Assembly: GCA_030562215.1 (NCBI GenBank)
Contig: JAUPFL010000001.1
Coordinates: forward strand, 2,406,501-2,470,500
Direction: 5' to 3'
Length of the DNA stretch: 64,000 nt
From: Peribacillus frigoritolerans
Lineage (GTDB): Bacteria > Bacillota > Bacilli > Bacillales > DSM-1321
This document shows, piece after piece, positions 38,262 through 48,949 of this stretch. Below the pieces are notes generated by a model, which was not told where the DNA came from, did not search any database, and saw nothing but the letters and a program-made list of their open reading frames with translations. How positions within the stretch are numbered: position 1 is the stretch's first letter; every line of letters begins with the position of its first letter. The position numbers and the translations under genes are program-made.

Positions 38262-38478
38262 GATTTAAACTCTAACTATCATTTATTCAATCTCCAGAAT
38301 GAAGGGTAATCCCGTTTTTGGTTTTAGGAACGGTGAACGACACCCAATCCATTGAAAGTTTTATATTATCATACACTCATTACTCTTTATCTGACAATTC
38401 TTTTTTATGTTAAGACTTCAGATTTTTGGGTATGTAAAAGACTAAATACTTCTAGTAAAAAGACAAGAGGAGAACCAA

Positions 38479-39179
38479 ATGAAAAAATTGGCAGGTTTAT
38501 TGATTATTGTACTGGTTATATGTTTTGCTGCATATGAATTCCAGGCCTCGGAGTCGGAAGATGTGCAAAGGGTCATGGCTTTTGGAGATTCATTAACCTA
38601 CGGAAAAGGGGATAAAAACGGGGAAGGATATATAGAAGGCCTTGAGGATGAATTGAATGATCCGCAATCGGAGCAAAAAGTGAGTTTTGGAATTACGGTA
38701 TAAAAGGCCAGGAAACGGATGGGGTGATGAAACAGCTTGATGATTACCGCATTAAAACGAAACTTGATGAAGCCGATACTTTCATCGTTTTTATTGGAAC
38801 GAATGACTTGATCAATAGTAACGGCGGGGACTTGGAGAAAATAAGTGACCGAAAAATCAATGAGGGTAAACGGGAGTATATCAACCATCTGAAAAAGATT
38901 ACATCAACATTGCTGGAGGCAAACGATAAAGCGGATATTCTGGTAGTAGGACTATATAACCCAATTAAAGACAATCAAAAACTTGAAAAGCACATTCGCG
39001 ATTATAACCGGTCAATAAAGGGGTTAGCGGATAAAGATAAAAGGATGTTATTCATTCCTACAAATGATCTTTTTGAAGATGAAAAGAAAACAAAGTATTT
39101 CAGTGATAAGTTACATCCGAATGAAAAAGGGTATCAGCTCATTGCGAATCGGGTTTTGGAAAGTTATGATTTCAAATGA
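38479..39179 (+). CDS. SGNH/GDSL hydrolase, YpmR-like (frameshifted near 38692)
   Basis: 233 residues repaired. N-terminal membrane anchor or signal (KLAGLLIIVLVICFAAYEF), block I FGDSLTYGKG with nucleophile Ser, block III GTNDL and block V DKLHPNEKG (Asp and His). A base is missing in TTTTGGAATTACGG; repair gives NYGIKGQETD. RBS AGAGGAG. Extracytoplasmic lipase or acyl-esterase. Confidence 0.87.
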
Positions 39180-39187
39180 AAGCAAAA

Positions 39188-39217
39188 AATGCACAGAAAG
39201 GCTTTCTGTGCATTTTT
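39188..39217 (+). terminator. Rho-independent terminator
   Basis: AATGCACAGAAAG and CTTTCTGTGCATT, a 13-bp stem with minimal loop, followed by TTTG. Confidence 0.88.
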
Positions 39218-39234
39218 GCCTGCTAAGTCGCTAG

Positions 39235-39495
39235 AATTTGATATCGCTTTTAGTTGAGGGAACTGTAAGTCATGGAGCTGCTTGTTCGGCCGTTGTTTTG
39301 CATTAACTGTTCATGTGTTCCTTTTTCATGAACCTGCCCTTTTTCCAGCACGATGATTTGATCGGCATCATGAATGGTCGATAAACGATGTGCAATGACT
39401 ATTGAAGTCCGGTTTTTCATTAAACGTGACAATGCTTGCTGGATCAAATGTTCGGATTCTGTATCCAAGGCCGCCGTTGGCTGAATGGAATATGT
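39235..39495 (-). pseudogene. C-terminal remnant of an ABC multidrug-exporter ATPase
   Basis: Only the last part of the nucleotide-binding domain remains: [20 protein letters not shown] (D-loop), [24 protein letters not shown] (switch His) and [11 protein letters not shown]. Walker A, signature and the whole membrane domain are missing; homology ends near 39492 and upstream sequence is unrelated. A frame change near 39278 alters the last residues (NKQLHDLQF in another frame). A true deletion remnant, unlike the other broken genes here. Confidence 0.75.
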
Positions 39496-39690
39496 CCTCC
39501 ACTCATAGCGATCACTCCTATTTAGACTGTCCTTGATGAATTTTGCCTTTATGAATATCATAGAGCTTTTCAAAAAATAGACAACTTTTAATCGGTTCGT
39601 TTTGTCAAAAAGTATTATTATTTTACACTTTCCTATAGGACATGGAATAATTAAAGGAGATTAGCGAGGCTGATAAGAGGAGATGCTAAA

Positions 39691-40176
39691 ATGAATGAAA
39701 ATGAAAAAATCAGGGAAGAACTTTTAAATGCGGTCAACGGACTATCGGATGAACAGCTGAACGCCCGGCCTGAACCTGGACGATGGAGCATCATCCAGGT
39801 TTTGGATCATTTATATTTAATGGAGAGGGCCATAACAAAGAGCATTTCCGATAAATTGAAGAGCGATGAAAGCATTCCTGCTGTGGATAAACCGATAGAG
39901 CTTACTTTAAATCGTGAAGTGAAGGTCCAGGCCCCGCCATTTGTCATTCCGTCAGAATCATACCAGACTTTGAGTGAAGTTAAGGAGAAGTTGTCCGAAT
40001 CCCGAAAAGCTTTTGTACAGGTCGTTGACCATGCAAAGGAAATTGATTTCGAACAAAAGTCTTTTCCACACCCTTTGTTTAAGGATTTAAGCCTGAAGCA
40101 ATGGATTCCGTTCGTGGGACTACATGAAAAACGGCATTTATTGCAAATTGAAGAACTGAAAGCAAAGTTATTATAG
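39691..40176 (+). CDS. DinB/YfiT-like putative metal-dependent protein
   Basis: 161 residues, four-helix bundle. PGRWSIIQVLDHLYLMERAI carries the first His, and LHEKRHLLQIEELK the other two His of the DinB metal triad. Many such proteins are thiol-dependent S-transferases or stress proteins; function here unknown. RBS AGAGGAG. Confidence 0.82.
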   Translation: MNENEKIREELLNAVNGLSDEQLNARPEPGRWSIIQVLDHLYLMERAITKSISDKLKSDESIPAVDKPIELTLNREVKVQAPPFVIPSESYQTLSEVKEKLSESRKAFVQVVDHAKEIDFEQKSFPHPLFKDLSLKQWIPFVGLHEKRHLLQIEELKAKLL

Positions 40177-40181
40177 AAGAA

Positions 40182-40211
40182 AAACTCATCCGTCTTTGGT
40201 TGAGTTTTTCA
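40182..40211 (+). terminator. Rho-independent terminator
   Basis: AAAAACTCA and TTGAGTTTTT stem with T-run, immediately after the DinB-like gene. Confidence 0.8.
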
Positions 40212-40248
40212 TTTTCAGACAGATATTCGTAAAGGAAGGATTTTTTTA

Positions 40249-40787
40249 GTGAAAGCCACTTGGGTAAGGACATGTTTGGTATTGGGCTTTTTCGGATTGT
40301 TGCTGTGGCTCTTGTTCAAGTATATGCTTCCGCCTGACCTGGATGAAATCGAACTGACTGATGAGCTTAATCCGATCGTCGCCGAAAAAAAGATGAGCTC
40401 ATTCAACTGGCCAATGACAAAGGCATCCAGGTTATCATTACGGCAGGGTTCCGGTCTCTAGCCGAGCAAAATGAACTCTATGAAAAGGGAAGATCAGACT
40501 CGGGCAACATCGTAACGAATGCAAGAGGTGGCGAGTCGCTGCATAATTTCGGTTTGGCAATAGATTTTGCCCTCCTTAACAAACAAGGCGAGGCCATTTG
40601 GGATATGAGTTATGACGGCAACGATAATGGAAAGTCGGATTGGATGGAAGTCGTAACCATCGCTAAAGGGTTAGGTTTCGAATGGGGAGGGGATTGGGCA
40701 GGGTTCAAGGATTATCCGCATTTACAAATGACATTTGGTCTAAGCCTGCGTGAGCTGCAACAAGGCAAGCAGCCAAAAGGGCAGTGA
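40249..40787 (+). CDS. M15 family L,D-carboxypeptidase/endopeptidase, CwlK/VanY-like (frameshifted near 40391)
   Basis: 179 residues repaired. One N-terminal membrane anchor (LVLGFFGLLLWLLFKYM), then TAGFRSLAEQNELY, zinc motif SLHNFGLAIDF (HxxxxxxD) and C-terminal HLQM (zinc His) with FEWGGDW. An A is missing in the A-run of GAAAAAAAG; repair gives KKDELIQLANDKGIQVIITAG. GTG start after AAGGAAGGA. Cleaves stem peptides of peptidoglycan outside the membrane. Confidence 0.85.
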
Positions 40788-40918
40788 AAGTGGTTGGCTT
40801 CATAATAAGCCGCATAATTTTGACTAAAAGCAGGAAAATAAGCATGTGAATTGCTTTACAGGTAAGAATTCGATAAAGTGGACTAGTGAGAAATCAGACA
40901 TAAAGGAGTGCAGTCACC

Positions 40919-41416
40919 ATGGAAGAAACAAAAAATTGCCGGGACTCATTGGTCATAAAAACAAGCCTTGTCCTCCCGCCGGATACAAATAATATTGGTA
41001 CGATGTTCGGAGGCAAATTAATGGCATACATTGATGATGTAGCGGCTATATCAGCCATGCGTCATGCGCGAAGCAACGTCGTTACGGCATCAACTGATTC
41101 TGTCGATTTCCTACACCCTATTCACGAAGGAAATGCAGTTTGCCTTGAAAGCTTCGTGACTTATACGGGCAGAACATCAATGGAAATCATCGTCAAGGTG
41201 ATTGCGGAGGATTTAGTTACTGGTGCCCGAAATTTATGCGTGATTTCCTTCTTGACATTTGTTGCCATTAATGAAGAAGGTAAACCAATCCCTGTTCCGC
41301 GTTTGGTTCCTGAAACGGAAATGGAAAGGAATTTAAATGAATCAGCTAAACAACGGGCCCAAATAAGGAAAAAAGAAGGGAAGATACACAGTTCATTGCA
41401 AGTACTTTCGGTGTGA
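40919..41416 (+). CDS. ykhA: Acyl-CoA thioesterase, YkhA-like hotdog protein
   Basis: 165 residues, intact. Hotdog fold: LVLPPDTNNIGTMFGGKLMAYIDDVAAISAMRHA (Asn and Asp of the active site), TASTDSVDFLHPIHEG, and GKPIPVPRLVPETEMER. Hydrolyses acyl-CoA. RBS AAAGGAG about 12 nt upstream. Confidence 0.88.
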   Translation: MEETKNCRDSLVIKTSLVLPPDTNNIGTMFGGKLMAYIDDVAAISAMRHARSNVVTASTDSVDFLHPIHEGNAVCLESFVTYTGRTSMEIIVKVIAEDLVTGARNLCVISFLTFVAINEEGKPIPVPRLVPETEMERNLNESAKQRAQIRKKEGKIHSSLQVLSV

Positions 41417-41496
41417 AACTGCCATGGACCGATCAATCAAATCCAGGATTATATAAATAAGATAGGCATCCCTTCAGCCGTTTTATTGATGATCGA

Positions 41497-41525
41497 GACC
41501 AAATTCATCGTGATTTGGTCTTTTA
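41497..41525 (+). terminator. Rho-independent terminator
   Basis: GACCAAAT and ATTTGGTC stem with TTTTATTA. Confidence 0.8.
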
Positions 41526-41590
41526 TTAATCGACATGGCTATTAGGAAAAATGTGTTCTTCAACTATCCGAATGGGAAAATTACGTGAAA

Positions 41591-41616
41591 AGACGCTTGG
41601 AAAATTCCAAGCGTCT
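41591..41616. terminator. Bidirectional terminator
   Basis: AGACGCTTGG and CCAAGCGTCT, a 10-bp perfect stem with ATTTT on its right and AAAA on its left; ends the minus-strand gene at 41654. Confidence 0.8.
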
Positions 41617-41653
41617 ATTTTATGTTACCTTGTAGGTTTGAACATATCCGATT

Positions 41654-42289
41654 TTAGTCATCGCTTGCTAAAATACCAAAGAAGCGCAAGATGTTAATGA
41701 ATAGGTTAATGAAATCAAGATATAGATTCAAAGCCATGAGCGGTACTTCTTCGGCTGTTACCCCATAATGCTTCATTCGATTGAAATCATATAAAATATA
41801 ACCGCTGAAAACTAAAAATCCCTATAAATGAAAAGACCAGCATGGCTGTAGAGCTTAATGGAGAGAAAATGTTGAAAATGCTAATGACGACTAAAGCTAG
41901 CAAGGCTGCAAATAACATTCCCCCAAGAATGAAAGGTCCCTTTTGGTGGTTGTGGCATAAACCGCCAGTCCTCCAAATACGACTGTCGTCGTAACACCTG
42001 CCAGGATCACCACATTTGCCCCTGCAGCGGCTAGGTAGTGTGCAATGATCGGATAGGTCGTAATTCCGGAAATCAACGTGAAAGTATACAAAAATGTATA
42101 ACCTATCGCTTTTTTCCTCCGTAATATGAATGCTCCAATCAACATGGCGATCTCAAGTATCGCCAAGGGAAGAAACAAGGATGGCGGAACAAGAGTGCCG
42201 AGAGCCATCCCTAAAACGGAAACGGCAAGTGATAAAGCGAACGTCCGCATGACGGATGGCATATATGTTTGTACAGTTTGTGAATACAT
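41654..42289 (-). CDS. Bax inhibitor-1 / YccA family membrane protein (two frameshifts)
   Basis: 211 residues repaired, seven membrane segments. YTFLYTFTLISGITTYPIIAHY and, after the breaks, GYILYDFNRMKHYG and ALNLYLDFINLFINILRFFG, the C-terminal Asp-bearing helices of the BI-1 family that form the pH-sensitive calcium leak. A G is missing near 41931 and a T is extra near 41820 (coding strand GGGATTTTTAG). Ends LASDD. Confidence 0.82.
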
Positions 42290-42781
42290 TCAATCACCTC
42301 ATCATTTATTTTCTACAGTCTTCTACGAATCTGTTTTAAAAAGGTTTCATTGCAATTAATGAAAAATTAAGTGTTTTTTAAAAGTATTGAAATATATATG
42401 AAATAATTACCTATTTTATGATATTCTTACAAAAAGACTAATTTTTCTGAAATATTAAAATAATTCAAGTGAAAACATTCTGCGGTACGTAAAACGACAA
42501 GGTCAATAAATGAGTATGAACTTTAAAAAAGTTATCTCGAAATAATAAATTCAAAATTATTGGTTTTATATAATTAATCGGACTTCAAAACTTTACTGTA
42601 TAACAGTTATAAAGGAAACGTTTTTATATTGGAGAAAATTATTCCTAAAGTTATAAAATATGAAAAAAATGTGATTATTTTCTAAAAAAACTATTGTATA
42701 ATTGTAAAAAAATGATTAAAATTCTAAATAATTATCAGAAGATTGATTATTTTCCCGATAAAATAGTTTAGGGGAGCAAGG
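42290..42781. other. AT-rich intergenic region upstream of the peptide transporter
   Basis: 492 nt, very AT-rich, between divergent genes. TATAAT at 42697-42702 is the best -10 for the opp-type operon, with no good -35. No ORF with RBS and no T-box or riboswitch core recognised. Confidence 0.4.
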
Positions 42782-43806
42782 ATGAAGAAAGCTATTTTAC
42801 AAATAGAGAACCTAACTACCTCATTTCGAATCGGCAACAAATATCATGCAGCGGTGGATGATGTTTCGTTTACGGTGAATGAAAATGAAATTGTAGCAGT
42901 TGTTGGAGAATCAGGTTGTGGAAAGAGTGCCTTGGCCTTATCTATCATTCAATTACATAATAAGCAAAGAACGAAATCCGAAGGAAACATCAATTATAAA
43001 GGTCAAAATCTCCTAAAGTTGAATGATGTGCAAATGAATAAAGTCCGTGGTAAGGAATTGGGTATGATATTCCAGGAACCTTTAACGGCTTTGAACCCGC
43101 TCATGACCATAGGAAAACAGATCGAGGAGAGTCTTGATTACCACACTGAACTCTCCAGTGCTGAAAAAAGAGCAGGACACTCGAACTTTTGACACAAGTG
43201 GGAATTCCATATCCCGAACGGACGTACAAGCAATATCCGCATGAGCTCTCGGGCGGAATGCGGCAAAGGGCAATGATCTCGATCGCGATTGCTTGCAATC
43301 CTGCACTGGTCATCGCCGATGAACCCACGACGGCACTGGATGTTACGATTCAAGCGCAAATACTTGATCTGCTGAAGGATATCCAAAGCAGGACTAAAAT
43401 GGGGATCATCTTAATCACACATGATCTGAGCGTCGTAGCAGAGGTCGCTGACAGGATCGTAGTCATGTATGCAGGTCAGGTAGTGGAAACGGGAAGTGTT
43501 AAAGAGATATTCAACAATCCGCTGCATCCATATACGAGGTCGTTATTAAATTCGATTCCTTCGGCCGCCAACGAGAAAAATCGTTTGCATGTCATCGAGG
43601 GAATCGTTCCATCGATAGCGAAAATGGATCGGATCGGATGCCGATTCCAAGATAGGATTCCTTGGATACCTAAGCATGCGCATGAAGAGACACCCCGACT
43701 TCATGAAGTGGGCAGCGATCATTTTGTCCGCTGTACCTGCTATAAAGAATTTTATTTTCAAGATGAAGGAGATGCATCGGCCCATGACATTACTCAAATT
43801 AGATAA
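42782..43806 (+). CDS. oppD: Oligopeptide ABC transporter ATP-binding protein, OppD/DppD type (frameshifted near 43173)
   Basis: 341 residues repaired. Walker [10 protein letters not shown]-loop [12 protein letters not shown], signature [10 protein letters not shown], Walker [13 protein letters not shown], switch His in ITHDLSVV. The C-terminal region [22 protein letters not shown] followed by FVRCTCYKE resembles the Fe-S-type Cys tail of this family, here with Cys at GCRFQDR and RCTC. A base is missing after AGAGCA; repair gives [29 protein letters not shown]. Confidence 0.9.
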
Positions 43807-44710
43807 TCTGAAAGTGCATTTTCCAATAAGGGGCGGTTTTTTCAGGAGGGTGGTTGATCACGTAAAGGCTGTGGACGGTGTTTCCTTTGAGCTGCAGCAA
43901 GGGGAAACATATGGTTTGGTCGGGGAATCCGGAAGCGGCAAGTCCACGACAGGCAAGGCGGTGGTCAAACTGAATGAGGTGACATCCGGACAAATCCTGT
44001 TTGAAGGCAGGGATTTAGCATCATTAAGTAGAAGAGAAATTAAACCATTCAGAAAAGATATCCAAATGATTTTCCAAGACCCGTATTCATCCTTGAATCC
44101 CAAGAAGCGGGTACTGGACATCATTGCCGAACCGCTGAGGAACTTCGAACGGTTATCACCTTCAGAGGAAAAGAAAATCGTCCAGGACTTCTTGGACAAA
44201 GTCGGACTGAGTCCGGAATCGATTCACAAGTATCCTCATGAATTTTCTGGGGGGCAGCGCCAGCGAATTGGGATTGCCCGATCATTGACATTGAAACCTA
44301 AACTGATCATTGCGGATGAACCGGTGTCAGCACTGGATGTTTCCGTTCAGGCACAAGTATTGAATTTCCTTCAGGATCTCCAACAGGAGTTCAATTTGAC
44401 TTATTTATTTGTCGGGCATGATTTAGGTGTAATCCGGCATATGTGTGACCGGATGGGCGTCATGTATCGCGGTAGATTGGTAGAGGAAGGAAAAAGCGAG
44501 GAAATCTATGAAAATCCCCAACATATATACACGAAGCGCCTGATTGCCGCCATTCCCGATTTAGAGCCGGAAGTTCGTGAAGATAAAGTGCAGCTTAGAA
44601 AAAAACTCACCTCGGAATATGAGTCTACCTACTCAAAATATTTCGATGAGAATGGACGTGCTTACGATTTGAAACCGATCTCATCGACACATAGAGTCGC
44701 ATTACAATAA
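43784..44710 (+). CDS. oppF: Oligopeptide ABC transporter ATP-binding protein, OppF/DppF type
   Basis: 308 residues, intact. Opens with [32 protein letters not shown]; Walker [11 protein letters not shown]-loop [12 protein letters not shown], signature EFSGGQRQR, Walker [13 protein letters not shown], switch His GHDLGV. Start ATG 43784 overlaps oppD by 23 nt; the longer open frame from 43676 runs through oppD and is not used. Confidence 0.92.
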   Translation: MTLLKLDNLKVHFPIRGGFFRRVVDHVKAVDGVSFELQQGETYGLVGESGSGKSTTGKAVVKLNEVTSGQILFEGRDLASLSRREIKPFRKDIQMIFQDPYSSLNPKKRVLDIIAEPLRNFERLSPSEEKKIVQDFLDKVGLSPESIHKYPHEFSGGQRQRIGIARSLTLKPKLIIADEPVSALDVSVQAQVLNFLQDLQQEFNLTYLFVGHDLGVIRHMCDRMGVMYRGRLVEEGKSEEIYENPQHIYTKRLIAAIPDLEPEVREDKVQLRKKLTSEYESTYSKYFDENGRAYDLKPISSTHRVALQ

Positions 44711-44723
44711 GGAGGTGGAAGGA

Positions 44724-45688
44724 ATGTGGAAGTTTATCCTAAGACGATTATTAGTTATGATCCCGCAGCTCTTTTTATTGAGCATCATCGTTTTCATGAT
44801 GGCAAAAGCAATGCCGGGAGATGCACTGTCAGGCCAGGAAATCAATCCTAGGGCCAATCCAGCAGAGCTTGATAGGATCCGGGAAGAACTGGGTTTGAAT
44901 GACCCTTGGTACCAACAATATATAAGGTGGGCATCCAATGCTGTACAGGGTGATTTCGGTGTTTCCTATACACATAAGACGCCCGTTATGGATGTGATCG
45001 AAGACAGGCTTTGGAACACGGTTTTCCTGGCGTTGGTCACGCTGATCTTTACATATATGCTTGCGATTCCATTAGGCATACTTAGCGGAAGGTATAACGA
45101 TACCTGGGTGGATAAAACCGTTACGGGTTATAGCTATGTAGGGTTTGGCACGCCGATTTTCATTTTTGCTTTAATCATGTTATTCGTTTTCGGATTTGCC
45201 TTGGATTGGTTCCCATCTGGAGGCAGTGTCGATTCAAAGGTGGACGAAGGAACATTCGCCTATGTTGTAAGCAAGATCAATCATTTGATTTTACCAGCTT
45301 TAAGTACAGCTTTAATTGCAACAACAAGTACGATCCAATATTTGCGAAATGAAATCATCGATAATAAAATCAAGGATTTCGTAAGGACTGCGCGTTCGAA
45401 GGGAGTGCCTGAATCAAAGGTATATTCACGGCATATCCTGAGAAATTCCTTTTACCGATTGCGGCATTCTTAGGCTATGAAATTACTGGATTGATCGGCG
45501 GCGCGGTCATAATCGAGACCATTTTCAGTTATCCGGGACTTGGGCAGCTTTTCCTTAGTTCAGTCAGTCTGCGGGATTTCAGCGTTGTCACGGCCATCGT
45601 CATGATGACGGGATTTGCCACTCTGCTTGGCACACTTCTTTCGGACATCATACTTAGTGCGGTCGATCCGCGCATACGGATAGAATAG
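44724..45688 (+). CDS. oppB: Oligopeptide ABC transporter permease, OppB/DppB type (frameshifted near 45452)
   Basis: 321 residues repaired, six membrane segments. [23 protein letters not shown] at the N-terminus, [23 protein letters not shown] as the EAA docking loop, and [17 protein letters not shown] is missing in TCCTTTTACCG; repair gives [27 protein letters not shown] is 8 nt before ATG 44724. Confidence 0.9.
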
Positions 45689-45704
45689 GAGCGGGGTGAG
45701 TCGT

Positions 45705-46610
45705 ATGGAAATGAAAGTAGAAACCGGAAAGAACATACAAGTGAAAGATGTGAGCCCTTCAGGAATCAAAATTATCTGGCAGGAAATCAAAAAGGATAAG
45801 CTTGCCATGGGCTCATTGATCATATTAGCAGCCATTTTGCTTTTTGTTTACGGTGCGTCACTTTTCATGGACGCCAAGGAAATAGCCAAGGTCGATTTTC
45901 TCTCCATTTATATGGAACCATCTTCAGACTATTGGCTTGGAACCGATTATGGTGGCCGGGATGTATTCGGACAACTGATAATAGGTACCAGAAATTCATT
46001 CACGATCAGTTTATTCATAACATTATTCACGGCTATCATCGGTTTATCTTTAGGGCTCCTGGCCGGCTACTTTGGCGGGGCGACCGATAATGTGATCATG
46101 CGTATTATCGATTTCGTGATTGCCCTCCCGCAATTGATGTTCATCATCGTTGTAGTCACGATTGTACCGATTTTCAATGTATATGTTTTCATTTTAATCA
46201 TGACGATGTTTTTATGGACAGGTAAGGCCCGGCTGATTCGTTCAAAGGCATTGTCAGAGCGTGAGCTGGATTATATCCATGCCTCACAGACACTCGGGAC
46301 GCCACATTGGAAAATCATCCTGTTTCAGCTTCTGCCCAATGTCAGTTCATTGATCATCGTTAACTTCATTTTGAACCTTGCTGGCAATATTGGCTTAGAA
46401 TCCAGTTTGACTTTCTTAGGGTTCGGCCTTCCTGAGAGCACCCCGAGTTTAGGGACGCTCATCAGTTATGCTCGAAATCCAGATGTTCTGGAAAACAAGT
46501 GGTGGATATGGGTACCCGCATCACTCATGATTTTAGTGTTGATGCTGAGTATAAATTTCGTTGGTCAAGCGTTAAAACGCGCTGCCGATGCAAGACAAAG
46601 AAGAGGATAA
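45705..46610 (+). CDS. oppC: Oligopeptide ABC transporter permease, OppC/DppC type
   Basis: 301 residues, intact. N-terminal cytoplasmic tail, then DYWLGTDYGGRDVFGQLIIGTRNS, the OppC N-domain signature, and the EAA loop ALSERELDYIHASQTLGTPHWKII followed by HLLPN-like QLLPNVSSLIIV. ATG 45705 is preferred; GTG 45696 is an alternative. Confidence 0.92.
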   Translation: MEMKVETGKNIQVKDVSPSGIKIIWQEIKKDKLAMGSLIILAAILLFVYGASLFMDAKEIAKVDFLSIYMEPSSDYWLGTDYGGRDVFGQLIIGTRNSFTISLFITLFTAIIGLSLGLLAGYFGGATDNVIMRIIDFVIALPQLMFIIVVVTIVPIFNVYVFILIMTMFLWTGKARLIRSKALSERELDYIHASQTLGTPHWKIILFQLLPNVSSLIIVNFILNLAGNIGLESSLTFLGFGLPESTPSLGTLISYARNPDVLENKWWIWVPASLMILVLMLSINFVGQALKRAADARQRRG

Positions 46611-46628
46611 AAAAGGGGAGTGTATGGT

Positions 46629-48391
46629 ATGAAAATCAAAAGCTACAGTAAGGTATTAAGTGCATTGGCCATTTCGTCTCTACTGCTTGCTGCATGTTCG
46701 AATGATACGGAGAAATCTTCAACGAAAGAGAAAAAGGGAAAGATGTCGAACAGGTCGATACCTCTAAATTCCCGACAAAGACGACAAATCAAGGAGAGCC
46801 GATTGAAGGCGGCCATTTGACATATGGTTTGGTATCAGATACCCCGTTTGAAGGGATATTGAACAAAGTTTTCTATCAGGGCGAACCTGATAACCAAGTT
46901 ATCACATTCTTTGATGAGGATTTATTGGATACAGACGAAGACTATGTATATACGAATGAAGGCGCCGCTTCCTATGAGATTTCAGATGATCATAAAACGG
47001 TCACGCTGACGATAAAGGATAATGTAAATTGGCATGATGGAAAGCCTGTGACTGGTGCCGATTTGGAATATGCATATCTTGTCATGGGAAACAAGGATTA
47101 CAAAGGTGTCCGCTATGATGAACAAATGGCTTTAATCGAGGGTATGGAAGAGTATCATGAAGGGAAAGCGGATAAGATTTCAGGCATTAAAGTGGACGGC
47201 AAGAAAATCACTTTCACTTTCAAAAAAGCGAATCCTTCCGTCACGACCGGATTATGGACATACCCGCTTCATAAAGAATACTTAAAAGATGTTCCGATTG
47301 CAGAGTTGGAATCATCGGATAAAATCCGTAAAAATCCGATTGGATTTGGACCATTCAAAGTGAAGAAAATCGTTCAAGGGGAAGCGGTCGAATTCGAAGC
47401 GAATAAAGATTATTATCGCGGTGAACCTAAATTGGACAGTGTCACATTGAAAGTCGTGAATCCGGCAGTTGTCGTCAAGTCACTTGAAAATGGTGACCTC
47501 GATGTAGCAGAGGTTCTGGCGGAGCAATATGAACAGGCCAAGGAATTGGATAATGTCGAATTATTGGGGAAAGTTGAATTGGCTTATTCCTATATTGGTT
47601 TCAACTTCGGTCATTATGATAAGGAAAAAGAAGAAAATGTTATGGATGAAAATCCTAAATTCGGTGATAAACGGCTTCGTCAGGCGATGGCATATGCCAT
47701 CAATAATGAAGAAGTTGGCGAAAAGATGTACAAGGGCCTTCGCTTCCCTGCCAACTCTGTCATTACACCGAACTTTAAATATAACAATAAAGACCTAAAA
47801 CCATATGAATATAATCCTGAAAAAGCTAAAAAACTTTTGGATGAAGCAGGATTTGTAGATACGAATAATGATGGCATTCGTGAAGATGCGGATGGAAAAG
47901 AGTTCAAGATCAACTTTGCTTCCATGAGCGGTTCCGATGTTTCTGAGCCACTGGCAAGATATTATATCCAACAATGGGAACAGGTTGGTTTGGACGTCGA
48001 ATTGCAGGATGGAAGGCTGCATGAGTTCAATTCATTCTACGACCTGCTGAAAAAGGATAATGACGAAGTTGATGTTTATTCAGCAGCATGGGGTGTCGCT
48101 TCCGATCCGGATCCATCAGGCATTTGGTCCAGATCTGCAGAATTTAACTATACCCGCTGGGTAAATGAAAAAAATGATGAGCTGCTTGCGAAAGGGATTT
48201 CAGAGGAAGCCTTCGATGATCAATATCGAATCGATACGTATAATGAGTGGCAGGAATTGATCCATGAAGAGGTTCCGGTCATTCCGACATTATTCCGTTA
48301 TCAATTGGCGGGAGTGAATGAACGCGTTACAGGTTATGATTATCTCGCAGGCCGCCAATATCAGTGGCATAATGTCGGGGTAACGAAATAA
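46629..48391 (+). CDS. oppA: Oligopeptide-binding lipoprotein (frameshifted near 46742)
   Basis: Family 5 solute-binding protein, 587 residues repaired. Lipobox LLAACS after a signal helix. Motifs: GLVSDTPFEGILNKVFYQG, VTLTIKDNVNWHDGKPVTGADLEYAY and LRQAMAYAINNEEVGEKMYKG. A base is missing in GGGAAAGATGTCG; repair gives KDVEQVDTSKFPTKTTNQGEP. Last in the D-F-B-C-A operon. Which peptides are bound cannot be told. Confidence 0.92.
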
Positions 48392-48404
48392 CTTAATTAA
48401 TGAC

Positions 48405-48437
48405 TATCGGCTGCCTTTATGGCGGTCGATTTTTTTG
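48405..48437 (+). terminator. Terminator of the oligopeptide transporter operon
   Basis: ATCGGCTGCC and GGCGGTCGAT form an imperfect stem, followed by TTTTTTT, 14 nt after oppA. Confidence 0.8.
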
Positions 48438-48499
48438 TGTTTCAATAAAGTGGATAAAGGTTATATAGATAACAGTAAGTAATTGGAAGGGTGATATTG

Positions 48500-48688
48500 A
48501 TGGAAGTGAGAAATCCTAATGAAACAAAGAGAGAGTTAGAAATATTGTTTACTGAATCGGTTGGCCGTTTACTGAAACCTTTCGAAGAGGAAATCATTGC
48601 AGACATTGTAGCCTATCCAGACGAAAAGAGAATTGCCTTCTTGGAGTATATGAAGGAAATGTCCAACAAACAAAGACAGTTGAAGTAA
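48500..48688 (+). CDS. Hypothetical small protein (62 aa)
   Basis: RBS GGAAGGGTGAT before ATG 48500. Helical and charged: ELEILFTESVGRLLKPFEEE then IAFLEYMKEMSNKQRQLK. No motif recognised. 31 nt before the next small gene, probably co-transcribed. Confidence 0.6.
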   Translation: MEVRNPNETKRELEILFTESVGRLLKPFEEEIIADIVAYPDEKRIAFLEYMKEMSNKQRQLK

Positions 48689-48719
48689 GTTGAACTTTCA
48701 TCATGAAGGAGGTTTTTTT

Positions 48720-48857
48720 ATGAGGAACGAAGATATGGACAGATACAAAGTATGGCGCAATAAGTGGAAAAGAAAAGTGAATATGGAGAATTTAGCGTTA
48801 TATGGAATTGCAACATTAGCTATGGCCATGTTGCCTGTCTTGGCCTTTATGAGTTAA
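48720..48857 (+). CDS. Hypothetical small membrane protein (45 aa)
   Basis: Strong RBS GAAGGAGG 7 nt before ATG 48720. Basic N-terminal half (RYKVWRNKWKRKVNMEN) and one C-terminal hydrophobic helix (LALYGIATLAMAMLPVLAFM). Function unknown. Terminator follows. Confidence 0.65.
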   Translation: MRNEDMDRYKVWRNKWKRKVNMENLALYGIATLAMAMLPVLAFMS

Positions 48858-48865
48858 ATCGATTA

Positions 48866-48892
48866 AAGGACCGCCTTTTGGCGGTCTTTTAA
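48866..48892 (+). terminator. Rho-independent terminator
   Basis: AAGGACCGCC-TTTT-GGCGGTCTTTT, eight nt after the small membrane protein gene. Confidence 0.88.
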
Positions 48893-48949
48893 TATGTTAA
48901 AAGTTGCCATGAAAAGCTATAATGAACAAAGAGGAAAGGAGAGATATGA

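Noticed and set aside
43676..43783. Longer N-terminus for the oppF gene
   Set aside because: The extension runs through the coding end of oppD in another frame; the family N-terminus and RBS support ATG 43784.
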